From positions 1-64,000 of the forward strand of contig NZ_JAUFPN010000107.1 in NCBI RefSeq assembly GCF_030409335.1: 64,000 nucleotides of DNA, read 5' to 3'. Under the pieces are notes generated by a model, which was given only the letters and a program-made list of their open reading frames with translations, made no database searches and had not been told where the DNA came from. Both the position numbers and the translations under genes were made by a program. Source of the DNA: Paeniroseomonas aquatica. Lineage in GTDB: Bacteria > Pseudomonadota > Alphaproteobacteria > Acetobacterales > Acetobacteraceae. Positions 25,822-34,376 of this stretch are shown piece after piece (positions within the stretch are counted from its first letter, which is position 1; each line of letters begins with the position of its first letter).

Positions 25822-27053
25822 AGCGGCGTGCCCTGCTCGCCGCCTCGCTGCTGGCCGCGCCGGCGCTGGCCCAGGCGGCGCCGAAGCTGGTGGTCATCGG
25901 CGGTGGCTTCGGCGGGGCGACAGCGGCGCGGGCGCTGCATCGGGCCGGGCTGGCGGTGACGCTGGTGGAACCGGCGGAGGTCTATGTCTCCTGCCCCTTC
26001 AGCAATGCCGTCATCGCCGGGCTGCGGGAGATGGACCAGCAGCGCTTCGGCTATGCCGGGCTGCGCCGCGACGGCATCGCGGTGGTGCATCAGGCGGCGA
26101 CCGCGGTGGATGCGGCGGCGCGACGGGTGACCCTCGCCGATGGGACGGTGCTGCCCTACGACCGGCTGGTCATGGCGCCGGGGATCGACCTGCGGTTCGA
26201 CGCGCTGCCGGGCTACGACCAGGCCGCGACCGAGGCCATGCCGCATGCCTGGAAGGCCGGCGCCCAGACCCTGCTGCTGCGCCGCCAACTCGAGGCGATG
26301 GAGGATGGCAGGCTGGTGGTGATGGCGGTGCCCGCCAACCCCTTTCGCTGCCCGCCCGGCCCCTATGAGCGCGCCAGCCTGATCGCGCATTACCTGAAGA
26401 CGCATAAGCCACGCTCCAAGCTGATGGTGCTGGATGCGAAGGATGTCTTCTCCAAGCAGAAGCTCTTCGAGCAGGCCTGGGCGGCGCTTTATCCCGAACT
26501 GCTGGAATACGTCCCGCTCTCGGCCGGCGGCAAGGTGACCGAGGTCGATGTCGCGGGCCGGGTGCTGCGGACGGAGTTCGGCGACCATGAGGCGGCGGTG
26601 GCCAATGTCATCCCGCCGCAGCGGGCCGGGCGCATCGCCGCACTCGCGGGGGTGGCGGATCGCAGCGGCTGGTGCCCGGTCGATCCCGTCAGCTTCGAAT
26701 CGACGCTGCGCCCCGGCATCCATGTGATCGGCGATGCGATCATCGCCGGGGCCATGCCGAAATCCGCCTTCGCCGCCAATGCCCAGGCGCGGGTCTGTGC
26801 CGAGGCGGTGGCGGGACTGCTGCGGGGCGAGGCGCCGGCGGCGCCGAAGCTGATCAACACCTGCTACAGCATCGTCGCGCCGGACTATGGCATCTCCATC
26901 GCCGGGGTCTACCAGCCCGCGAACGGGCTGCTGACGGATGTGCCGGGCGCCGGCGGCACCAGCCCGCTGGAGGCCCCGGCCAGCACCCGCCGCGCCGAGG
27001 CCGGCTATGCCGAGGGCTGGTACCGCACCATCACGGCGGACGTGTTTGGCTAG
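25818..27053 (+). CDS. soxF: FAD-dependent sulfide dehydrogenase flavoprotein (FccB/SoxF-like)
   Basis: A 411-residue flavoprotein that oxidises sulfide and passes electrons to the small cytochrome encoded just upstream. It has an N-terminal export signal (MKRRALLAASLLAAPALAQA), the FAD-binding motif VVIGGGFGGATAAR, a redox cysteine in VSCPFSN, a second cysteine in INTCYSIVAP, and the FAD-site VIGDAIIAGAMPKSAFAANAQ typical of FccB/SoxF. The start overlaps the cytochrome stop. The soxX start overlaps its TAG. It probably works in the periplasm. Confidence 0.9.
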   Translation: MKRRALLAASLLAAPALAQAAPKLVVIGGGFGGATAARALHRAGLAVTLVEPAEVYVSCPFSNAVIAGLREMDQQRFGYAGLRRDGIAVVHQAATAVDAAARRVTLADGTVLPYDRLVMAPGIDLRFDALPGYDQAATEAMPHAWKAGAQTLLLRRQLEAMEDGRLVVMAVPANPFRCPPGPYERASLIAHYLKTHKPRSKLMVLDAKDVFSKQKLFEQAWAALYPELLEYVPLSAGGKVTEVDVAGRVLRTEFGDHEAAVANVIPPQRAGRIAALAGVADRSGWCPVDPVSFESTLRPGIHVIGDAIIAGAMPKSAFAANAQARVCAEAVAGLLRGEAPAAPKLINTCYSIVAPDYGISIAGVYQPANGLLTDVPGAGGTSPLEAPASTRRAEAGYAEGWYRTITADVFG

Positions 27054-27453
27054 GTGGCCCTGGGTCCTGCTCCTGCTGGCCGGCGGCGCCGCGGCGCAGG
27101 AGGACAGCCTGCCCTCGCTCACCGGCACGCCGGGGGATGCGGTGCGCGGCCGGGCCATCGTCACCACGCGGCAGCGCGGGCTCTGCCTGCTCTGCCATTC
27201 GGGGCCCTTCCCGGAGGAGCGCTTCCAGGGCGACCTGGCGCCGGGCCTCGCCGGGGCCGGGTCCCGGCTGAGCGAGGGCCAGCTGCGGCTGCGGCTGGTC
27301 GATGGCCGGCGGTTGAACCCGCAGACCATCATGCCTTCCTATTACCGCAGCGAGGGCCTGCACCAGGTCGGCCCGGCCTGGCAGGGCCGCACCATACTCA
27401 CCGCCGAGGAGATCGAGGATGTCGTCGCGTTTCTCCTCACCCTGCGTGATTAG
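27046..27453 (+). CDS. soxX: SoxX, monohaem cytochrome of the SoxAX complex
   Basis: A 135-residue c-type cytochrome. The start is a TTG overlapping the soxF stop, which gives a signal peptide (RWPWVLLLLAGGAAAQ). The haem motif is CLLCH, and the distal methionine lies in TIMPSYYR, a SoxX hallmark. With SoxA it forms the enzyme that attaches thiosulfate or other sulfur species to the carrier SoxYZ in the periplasm. Its 3' end overlaps soxY by 35 bp. Confidence 0.9.
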   Translation: MARWPWVLLLLAGGAAAQEDSLPSLTGTPGDAVRGRAIVTTRQRGLCLLCHSGPFPEERFQGDLAPGLAGAGSRLSEGQLRLRLVDGRRLNPQTIMPSYYRSEGLHQVGPAWQGRTILTAEEIEDVVAFLLTLRD

Positions 27454-27883
27454 CCGGCGCAGCCTGACCGGCGGGCTGCTGGCAGTGGCGCTGGTGTGGC
27501 CGGTGCGGGCCGCCGAGCGGGAGGGCCTGCAGCAGGTCATCCTCGGCTTCACCGGCGGGGCGCGGCCGCGCCCGGGGCGGGTCACGCTCGACATCCCCTC
27601 GCTGGTCGAGAACGGCAATACCGTGCCGGTCACCATCGCGGTCGAGAGCCCGATGAGCGAGGCCGATCATGTCCGCGGCATTGCCCTCTTCAACGAGAAG
27701 AACCCGCAGCCCCATGTCGTCACCGCCCGCTTCGGGCCACGTTCCGGCCGCGCCCGGCTGGCGACGCGCATCCGGCTCGCCACCTCGCAGACCCTGGTCG
27801 CGGTGGCGGAGATGAGCGACGGGACCTACTGGTCCGACAGCGCCGAGGTCATCGTGACCCTCGCCGCCTGCGTCGAGTTCTGA
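27419..27883 (+). CDS. soxY: SoxY sulfur carrier subunit, atypical C-terminus
   Basis: A 154-residue thiosulfate-oxidation carrier. The N-terminus has an arginine-rich export signal (SRRSLTGGLLAVALVW), followed by the SoxY domain with DIPSLVENGNTVPV and EKNPQPHVVTARF. The carrier cysteine is present, but the normal swinging arm GGCGG is replaced by LAACVEF, so glycines are lost and the cysteine is not next to the terminus. ATG 27419 lies inside soxX. SoxZ is encoded 3 bp downstream. Confidence 0.88.
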   Translation: MSSRFSSPCVISRRSLTGGLLAVALVWPVRAAEREGLQQVILGFTGGARPRPGRVTLDIPSLVENGNTVPVTIAVESPMSEADHVRGIALFNEKNPQPHVVTARFGPRSGRARLATRIRLATSQTLVAVAEMSDGTYWSDSAEVIVTLAACVEF

Positions 27884-27886
27884 GCC

Positions 27887-28207
27887 ATGGCCCGCACCCT
27901 GATCAACCTGCCGCGCAACCCGAAGCGGGGCGAAGTCATCGAGATCCGCACGCTGATCCAGCACGGGATGGAGACCGGCTACCGCCCCGGCCCGAACGGC
28001 GTGACCCAGCAGCGCGACATCATCCGCAGCTTCACCTGCCTGTTCAACAACGAGGAGGTCTTCCGCGCCGAGCTGCACCAGGCGATCGCCGCCAACCCCT
28101 TCCTCGAATTCTCCATGCTGGTGACCGAGAGCGGCATCCTCGCCTTCACCTGGAGCGGCGACAACGGCTTCGAGCAGACCGAGACCCGGGCGCTGACGGT
28201 GGCATGA
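27887..28207 (+). CDS. soxZ: SoxZ sulfur carrier partner
   Basis: A 106-residue protein matching SoxZ in length and in its motifs (KRGEVIEIRTLIQHGMETGYR near the start, FSMLVTESGILAFTWSGDNG near the end). It pairs with SoxY to form the periplasmic carrier on which sulfur intermediates are processed. It has no signal sequence of its own and is probably exported with SoxY, as usual. It lies 3 bp after soxY and 10 bp before soxA. Confidence 0.95.
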   Translation: MARTLINLPRNPKRGEVIEIRTLIQHGMETGYRPGPNGVTQQRDIIRSFTCLFNNEEVFRAELHQAIAANPFLEFSMLVTESGILAFTWSGDNGFEQTETRALTVA

Positions 28208-28217
28208 GGGTTGGGGC

Positions 28218-28958
28218 ATGAGGCGCGCCGCGCTGGCGCTGCTGCTGGCGCCCCTGATTGCACTGGCCGCGGCGGCGCAGCCGCAATCCGGCTTCGAGCT
28301 GATGGCGCCGGAAACCCAGGCGATGCAGCGGGACGATACCGCCAACCCCGGCATGCTCTGGGTCCAGGAGGGCGAGGCGCTGTGGCAGCAATCCGGCTGC
28401 GCCGGCTGCCATGGCGATGCCGCCGCCAGCATGCGCGGCGCCGCCGCCCGCTACCCCGTGTACGATGAAGCGCGGGCCGGGCCGATCGACCTCGCCGGAC
28501 GGATCAACCAATGCCGGGTGGAACGCCAGGGCGCGCCGGCCCTGGCGCTGGAGGGCGAGCCGCTGCTGGCGCTGGGCAGCTTCGTCGCCCACCAGTCGCG
28601 CGGCCTGCCGGTCGCGCCGCCCGCGGACCCGCGCCTGGCCCCGGCCCGGGCGCAGGGCGAGGCGCTGTTCCGCGAACGCCGCGGCCAGCTCAACCTCAGC
28701 TGCGCCCAATGCCACGACGACAACGCGGGACGGCGGCTGGCGGGCAGCCCGATCCCGCAGGGGCACCCCAACGGCTATCCGCTCTATCGGCTGGAATGGC
28801 AGGGCATGGGGTCGCTGCAGCGCCGGCTGCGCAACTGCATGGCCGGCGTGCGGTCCGAGCCCTTCGCCTATGGCGCGCCGGAGTATATCGCCATCGAGAC
28901 CTTCCTGATGTCCCGCGCCGCCGGCCTGTTGCTGGAGACGCCCGCCGTCCGGCCCTGA
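28218..28958 (+). CDS. soxA: SoxA, dihaem cytochrome subunit of SoxAX
   Basis: A 246-residue dihaem c-type cytochrome with a signal peptide (LALLLAPLIALAAAAQP). Its two haem motifs are CAGCH in the N-terminal half and CAQCH in the C-terminal half. The active-site cysteine that carries a persulfide ligand in SoxA is in RNCMAGVRSEPF. Both haems are kept, unlike some monohaem SoxA proteins. It closes the operon; soxB and soxCD are not found after it, and the next gene is on the opposite strand. Confidence 0.92.
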   Translation: MRRAALALLLAPLIALAAAAQPQSGFELMAPETQAMQRDDTANPGMLWVQEGEALWQQSGCAGCHGDAAASMRGAAARYPVYDEARAGPIDLAGRINQCRVERQGAPALALEGEPLLALGSFVAHQSRGLPVAPPADPRLAPARAQGEALFRERRGQLNLSCAQCHDDNAGRRLAGSPIPQGHPNGYPLYRLEWQGMGSLQRRLRNCMAGVRSEPFAYGAPEYIAIETFLMSRAAGLLLETPAVRP

Positions 28959-28980
28959 GGCCGTGGCGGAGGGTGCCGTC

Positions 28981-30240
28981 CTAGCCCCCGCGGGCGCGGC
29001 CGATCAGCGCCAGGCCTTCCGCGACGGAGACGAACTCGCCGCCGCCGGCCAGCTTGGCGGCGCCGAAGCGCTCCTCGAACAGCCGCCGCACCGCCGGGAC
29101 CAGCGAGGTGCCGCCGGTGAGGAAGACCCGGTCCACCCGCTCGGGCGGCAGGCCGGCCTCGGCCAGGGCCTCATCCACCGCGGTGCCGAGCTTCGCCAGG
29201 TCCGGCGCGATCCAGGATTCGAAATCCGCGCGGTCGATGGCGGCCTCGACGCGGAAGCCCTCGTGGCGGAATTCCAGCGTGGCGCGGGGCGCCCGCGACA
29301 GCGCGGCCTTCACGCCGGAGACGGCGCGGTACAGGGAATAGCCGGCCTCCTCCTCGATCAGGCCGATCAGGTGGCGCAGCCGCTCCGGATGGTCGGCGGT
29401 GCGGGCGACCTCGGCGATGTCGCTGAGGATGCGCGGGGCGCGCATCAGCGACAGCCGGTGCCAGCGGGCGAAGCCGGTGAACCAGGCGGGCGGGATCGGC
29501 AGCGGCTTGCCCATCACCGTATAATTGTCGTTCTTGCCGAGCAGGGGCGAGACCACGCGGTCGATGATCCGGTAGTCGAAATTGTCGCCGGCGATGCCGA
29601 CGCCGGCATGGCCGAGGGCGGTGACGCCATGGGCGGCGCCGGGCTCGAAGCGCAGCACCGAGAAATCGCTGGTGCCGCCGCCGAAGTCGCCGACCAGGAC
29701 GGTGGCGGCACCGTCCAGCGTGCTGGCGAAGCGGTAGCCGGCGGCCTCGGGCTCCAGGGCGAAGCCGATCTCCGGCCAGCCGGCCCGGGCATAGGCGGCG
29801 CGCAGCCGGGTCTCGGCCAGGGCGTCATCCGGCGCATCCCCGGCGAAGCGGACCGGGCGGCCGGCGACGAGGCGGGCGCCGGCCAGCGCCGCGGCGCCGT
29901 CCCCGAACAGGTCCCGCAGCAGCAGGGCGATGAGCGCCTCGAGGTTGAAGGACCGGCCGAAGATGCGGGTCTCGCCGAAGGAGCGCTGCGCCAGGTAGGA
30001 TTTCATCGACATGATGAGGCGGCTGGCCAGCGGGTCCTCGAGATAGGCATCGATCGCCAGCGGCCCGCCGGCATGCCGGACGGCGCCCCGCTCGGCCGCC
30101 CAGAAGCAGAGCACCGAGCGGAAGACGTCGAACTCGGCCTGGCCGACGGCGAAGCGGGCGGTCTCGACCCGGCCATCCGGCTGCAGGATGGCCACCACGC
30201 TGTTGGTGGTGCCGAAGTCGACACCGATGACCGCTGCCAT
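28981..30240 (-). CDS. Hsp70 family protein, YegD-like
   Basis: A 419-residue protein with the actin/Hsp70 nucleotide-binding fold: phosphate-1 motif VIGVDFGTTNSVV, phosphate-2 motif VLVGDFGGGTSDFSVL, and adenosine motif VFLTGGTSLVPAVRRLF. The C-terminal substrate-binding domain of DnaK is missing, and the length matches YegD-type proteins. ATG 30240 puts the family signature at the N-terminus; a longer frame upstream has no support. It is convergent with soxA. Its client is unknown. Confidence 0.88.
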   Translation of the reverse strand: MAAVIGVDFGTTNSVVAILQPDGRVETARFAVGQAEFDVFRSVLCFWAAERGAVRHAGGPLAIDAYLEDPLASRLIMSMKSYLAQRSFGETRIFGRSFNLEALIALLLRDLFGDGAAALAGARLVAGRPVRFAGDAPDDALAETRLRAAYARAGWPEIGFALEPEAAGYRFASTLDGAATVLVGDFGGGTSDFSVLRFEPGAAHGVTALGHAGVGIAGDNFDYRIIDRVVSPLLGKNDNYTVMGKPLPIPPAWFTGFARWHRLSLMRAPRILSDIAEVARTADHPERLRHLIGLIEEEAGYSLYRAVSGVKAALSRAPRATLEFRHEGFRVEAAIDRADFESWIAPDLAKLGTAVDEALAEAGLPPERVDRVFLTGGTSLVPAVRRLFEERFGAAKLAGGGEFVSVAEGLALIGRARGG

Positions 30241-30331
30241 GAAAGCTACCCGCGCCGCGAAGGGGCGGCGGGTTAGACCCGAAGCGGGGCTGCGGGGCAA
30301 GGGGGCCGTGCCGCGTCGGGCCGGCCCAGGT

Positions 30332-31294
30332 TCATTCCGGGCGGATGCCGGCACCGCTGAGGACCGGGCCCAGCCGGGCGATGTCCTCGCGGAAGAAGCG
30401 GGTCACCTGCTCCGGCGTCGCCACCTCGGGCACCGGCTGCAGGCCGATCCCGGCGAGGCGGGCGGCGCCGCGCCGCGCCGCCTCGGTGAAGAGGGCATTG
30501 AGCCGGGCGACGCGCGCCGCCGGGGTGCGGGCCGGCGCGAGGACGGCGATCCAGGCCTCGGCCCGGAAGGCCGGCAGGCCGGCCTCGGCCGCGGTCGGCA
30601 CCTCCGGCAGGATCGGGCTGCGAGTTGCGGCGCCGATGACCAGCGCCCGCACCGTGCCGTTGCGGATATGCGGCGCCGAGGAGGCCACCGGGTCGATCAT
30701 CATGCTGGTCTCGCCGGTGATGACCGATTGCATCGCCGGCCCGCCGCCGCGATAGGGCACGTGCAGCATCTCGGTCCCGGTCGCGGCGAGGAAGTTGATG
30801 CTGCCGAGGTGGATGGCGCTGCCGATGCCGCCGCTGGCATAGGCGTACTTGCCCGGGTTTGCCTGCAGCAGGGCGATGAAGCCGCGCAGGTCCGGCGCCG
30901 GCAGCGCCGCCGTCACCACGACCACCTGCGGCAGGGTGCCGGCCAGGAAGACGCCGGTGAAGTCGCCGGCGGGGTCGAAGGGCAGCCGCGCCATGAGCGA
31001 CGGCACGATCGCATGGGAATTGGAGGTGACCAGCAGGGTATGGCCATCCGGCTCGGCCTTGGCCGCGGCCTCGGTGCCGACGACGATGCCGGCGCCGGTC
31101 CGGTTCTCCACCAGCACCGGGGTGCCGAGCAGGTTGCCCAGGGCCTCCGCCAGCACCCGCGCGGTGACATCCGTGCTGCCGCCGGCGGCGAAGGGGACGA
31201 TGACCCGCAGCTGGCGATCCGGGAAGGGCTGCGCGGCGGCAGGGCTCGGCAGCGCCAGGCAGACCAGCGCGGCGAGCAGGTGGCGGACGGGCAT
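30332..31294 (-). CDS. Bug/TctC family tripartite tricarboxylate receptor
   Basis: A 320-residue periplasmic binding protein of the Bug family, with a signal peptide (HLLAALVCLALPSPAAAQP), then PFAAGGSTDVTARVLAEAL, VENRTGAG and PDGHTLLV, all standard for this family. Such proteins bind carboxylates, amides or aromatic acids. No TctA or TctB membrane gene is near, which is common for Bug receptors. It lies 60 bp downstream of the Hsp70-like start region on the same strand and behind a Baeyer-Villiger monooxygenase gene, and may capture the substrate of that pathway. Confidence 0.88.
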   Translation of the reverse strand: MPVRHLLAALVCLALPSPAAAQPFPDRQLRVIVPFAAGGSTDVTARVLAEALGNLLGTPVLVENRTGAGIVVGTEAAAKAEPDGHTLLVTSNSHAIVPSLMARLPFDPAGDFTGVFLAGTLPQVVVVTAALPAPDLRGFIALLQANPGKYAYASGGIGSAIHLGSINFLAATGTEMLHVPYRGGGPAMQSVITGETSMMIDPVASSAPHIRNGTVRALVIGAATRSPILPEVPTAAEAGLPAFRAEAWIAVLAPARTPAARVARLNALFTEAARRGAARLAGIGLQPVPEVATPEQVTRFFREDIARLGPVLSGAGIRPE

Positions 31295-31355
31295 GGGCGT
31301 TTCCTCGGCGATGGTTCGCCGCAGTATGGCTCAGGCCGGCGCCCCCGCTACGGCC

Positions 31356-32990
31356 TCAGTCGCTCAGCACGAAGCCTTCGTAGCCCTTCTCGGTGACCGC
31401 GTCGCAGATGGCGCGGTAGCGCGCCATGCCGCCGGCGTAGGGCATGAAGACCCGCGGCTTGCCCGGCACGTTGGCGCCGAGGTACCAGGAATGGTGCGCC
31501 TGCGGCAGCAGCGTCACGTTGGCGGCCTCGTTCACCTTGGCGACCCACTCCGCCATCGCCGCCTCGGTGGTCTCCACCCGCGCCAGCCCCCGGTCGCGCA
31601 GATGCGCGATGCAGCCGGTGATCCACTCGGCATGCTGCTCGATGGCGACCGGCATGTTGCAGAGCACCGAGGGGCTGCCCGGCCCGGTGATAGTGAAGAG
31701 GTTGGGGAAGCCGGCCACCTGCAGCCCGAGGTAGTTGCGCGGCCCGGCCTCCCAGGCCTTGGCCAGCGGCTGGCCGCCGCGGCCCAGGATGTTCAGCTTC
31801 AGCAGCGGGCCGGTCATCGCATCGTAGCCGGTGGCGAAGACGATGATGTCGAGCGGGTATTCCGCATCCTTGGTCCGCAGGCCGGTCGGGGTGATGGCCT
31901 CGATCGGCGCCGCCCGCACGTTCACCAGCGAGACGTTGTCGCGGTTGAAGGTGGCGAAGTAGTCGGTGTCGATCGGCGGGCGCTTGGCGGCATAGGGATG
32001 GTCGATATCGGCCAGCAGCGCCGCGGTCGCCGGGTCCTTCACGATGGCGCGGATCTTGGCCTTCAGGAACTCGGCCGCGGTGTCGTTCACCGACTTGTCC
32101 AGCAGCATGTCGCGGAAGACGCCGCGGAACTGCAGGCCGCCCTTGGCCCAGGCGGCCTCGTACAGCGCCTGGCGCTGCTCCGGCGTCACCTCATGGCCCG
32201 AGCGGTCCTCGATGAAGAAGGCCTGGCCATTGGTGTTGGTATGCATGATCCGGCGGATCTCGGCGTGGTTCTCCTTCACCCAGGCCTTGAATTCCGGCGT
32301 CAGCGGCGCGTTGTGCGCCGGCACGCTGTAATTCGCGGTGCGCTGGAAGACGGTGAGGTGCGCCGCCGTTTGGGCGATGACCGGCGTCGCCTGGATGCCG
32401 GTGGAGCCGGTGCCGATCAGCCCGACGCGCTTGCCGGTGAAATCCACCCCCTCCTGCGGCCATTGGCCGGTGTGGTACCACTGGCCCTGGAAGCTCTCGA
32501 GGCCGGGGAATTTCGGCACGTTGGCGGTGGAGAGGCAGCCGACGGCGGTGATGAGGAATTGCGCGGTCAGCGTCTCGCCGGCCTCGGTCGTCACCGACCA
32601 GCGGTTGGCCGCCTCGTCGTAGCGCGCGCCGACCACGCGGGTGCCGAAGCGGATGTCCTTCCGGAGGTCGAAGCGGTCGGCCACGTGGTCGAGGTAGCGG
32701 CGGATCTCCGCGTGGTCGGGGTAGCGCTCGGACCATTCCCACTCCTCGAACAGCTCCTTCGAGAAGGTGTAGTTGTAGGCGTGGCTCTCGGAATCGCAGC
32801 GGGCCCCGGGGTAGCGGTTCCAGTACCAGGTGCCGCCCACGCCGTCCCCGGCCTCGAGCACCTGGACCTTCAGGCCCAGCCGGTCGCGCAGGCAGAGCAG
32901 CTGGTAAAGCCCGGCGAAGCCGGCGCCGACGATGAGCGCGTCGAGGTCACGGCCGGCGGGGGCGGGGGTCATGTCGGGCATGGCAGCCAA
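31356..32990 (-). CDS. Baeyer-Villiger-type flavin monooxygenase
   Basis: A 544-residue class B flavoprotein monooxygenase of the cyclohexanone/phenylacetone monooxygenase type, inserting oxygen next to a ketone with NADPH and O2. Visible motifs are the FAD site LIVGAGFAGLYQL, GGTWYWNRYPG, the Baeyer-Villiger fingerprint FQGQWYHTGQW (FxGxxxHxxxW), the NADPH site GLIGTGSTGIQ, and FATGYDAMTG. It is divergent from an esterase gene and paralogous to the monooxygenase at 34377. A later in-frame ATG (32978) is a possible alternative start. Confidence 0.92.
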   Translation of the reverse strand: MAAMPDMTPAPAGRDLDALIVGAGFAGLYQLLCLRDRLGLKVQVLEAGDGVGGTWYWNRYPGARCDSESHAYNYTFSKELFEEWEWSERYPDHAEIRRYLDHVADRFDLRKDIRFGTRVVGARYDEAANRWSVTTEAGETLTAQFLITAVGCLSTANVPKFPGLESFQGQWYHTGQWPQEGVDFTGKRVGLIGTGSTGIQATPVIAQTAAHLTVFQRTANYSVPAHNAPLTPEFKAWVKENHAEIRRIMHTNTNGQAFFIEDRSGHEVTPEQRQALYEAAWAKGGLQFRGVFRDMLLDKSVNDTAAEFLKAKIRAIVKDPATAALLADIDHPYAAKRPPIDTDYFATFNRDNVSLVNVRAAPIEAITPTGLRTKDAEYPLDIIVFATGYDAMTGPLLKLNILGRGGQPLAKAWEAGPRNYLGLQVAGFPNLFTITGPGSPSVLCNMPVAIEQHAEWITGCIAHLRDRGLARVETTEAAMAEWVAKVNEAANVTLLPQAHHSWYLGANVPGKPRVFMPYAGGMARYRAICDAVTEKGYEGFVLSD

Positions 32991-33266
32991 TCCTTCTCGG
33001 GACGATGATCAGGCCGGCGGGCGGCGTGGCACGGCCGGCAGGCAGCCGCCGGACGTGCCGGGCGCCTGGCCATCCCGGCGCCAGGTGGCCCCGGTGCCGC
33101 CGCAGCCGGTGGCATCCGCCTCGCGGACAGAGCGCCGCAGGCCCCGGAGCCGTTCCATCCCATGCCCGCCCTTGCGGTTCGTGCCGGGATGGTATCCGCC
33201 GGGTGGTGCTTGGCAAGGGCGGCCGGCGGGCGGCCAGGCTGGCCGCACGCACGGAGGAATGCCGCC

Positions 33267-34232
33267 ATGAGCCTGAACCGCGACGTCGCCGAGGTCCTCA
33301 AGGTCATCCATGCCCCGGACCGGCCGGCCTGGGACACGCTGAGCCCGGAGGGGGCGCGGGCCTCCTACATGGCCGGGCGGGCCGCCACCGCGCCGGAGCC
33401 GATGCCGGTGGCCGAGGTGCGGGACCTCTCGATCCCCGGACCGGGCGGGCCGATCCCGCTGCGGCTCTACCGGCCCGCCGCGGCGCCGGCCTCGGGCAGC
33501 CCGGCGCTGGCCTTCTTCCACGGCGGCGGCTGGGTGCTGGGCAACCTCAACTCGCATGACGGCGTCTGCCGGCACCTGGCGGCGCGGGCCGGCTGCGTCG
33601 TGCTGGCGGTGGACTACCGCCTGGCGCCGGAGCACAAATTCCCCGCCGCCCTGGAGGATGCCTTCACCGCGACGCGATGGCTCGCCGCCGAGGCCGCCGG
33701 GCTGGGGGTGGACCCGGCCAGGATCGCGGTGGGCGGGGACAGCGCCGGGGGGAACCTGGCGGCCTCGGTCTGCCTGCTGGCGCGGGAGGCGGGCGGCCCG
33801 GCCATCGCCTTCCAGCTGCTGCTGTACCCGGCCACCGACTTCGCGATGGATACGCCCTCCCACGCCGACTTCGGGGAGGGCCACCTGCTGACCCGCGCCA
33901 GCATGGCCTGGTTCCGCGACCACTACCTGAACCATGCGGGGGAGGTCGCGGACTGGCGCGCCTCCCCCTTGCTGGCGGCCTCGGTCGCGGGGCTGCCGCC
34001 GGCCTATGTCCTCACCGCCAGCCATGACCCACTGCGCGACGAGGGCGAGGCCTATGCGCGGCGGCTGGTCGAGGCGGGCATCCCGGTCACGCTCTGACGG
34101 GCGCCGGGGCTGATCCATGGCTTCCTGCCCATGGGCAAGGCCATCGCCGCCTCCGGCCCGGCGCTGGACCGGCTGGCGGCGGCGCTGCAGGCGGGGCTGG
34201 CCCGGCCGGAGCCGGCCGGGCCGCCGCAATAG
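33267..34232 (+). pseudogene. HSL-family alpha/beta-hydrolase split by in-frame TGA
   Basis: An esterase of the hormone-sensitive-lipase family, with oxyanion loop HGGGW, nucleophile GDSAGG and acid residue in HDPLRDEG. Translation from ATG 33267 (GGAGGA 8 bases upstream) meets TGA at 34095-34097 after 276 codons. The same frame then stays open for 44 codons to TAG 34230 and encodes APGLIHGFLPMGKA, which contains the catalytic histidine. Homologues normally have an arginine or similar before this point, so a CGA-to-TGA change is likely. The product made up to the TGA would lack the catalytic histidine. It lies between two Baeyer-Villiger monooxygenase genes, where an ester hydrolase is expected. 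A sequencing error is possible. Confidence 0.8.
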
Positions 34233-34376
34233 GCGCCGGGGCAGGCGGGCTTTGCATCCCCTGTCCCTCCGCGGATACCCTCGCCGCCCGTCCAGGCGCC
34301 CCCGCGGTCCCGGCCCGGCATGCCTGCGCCCGCAGCGCCCGATGGTCCGGCACCGCGCAAGAAGGAACGAGATCAC

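Noticed and set aside
34095-34097. In-frame TGA as a selenocysteine codon in the esterase
   Set aside because: The position just before the LIHGF segment is not catalytic in this family, homologues carry ordinary residues there, and no SECIS-like hairpin is evident directly after it. A point mutation, sequencing error or readthrough is simpler.
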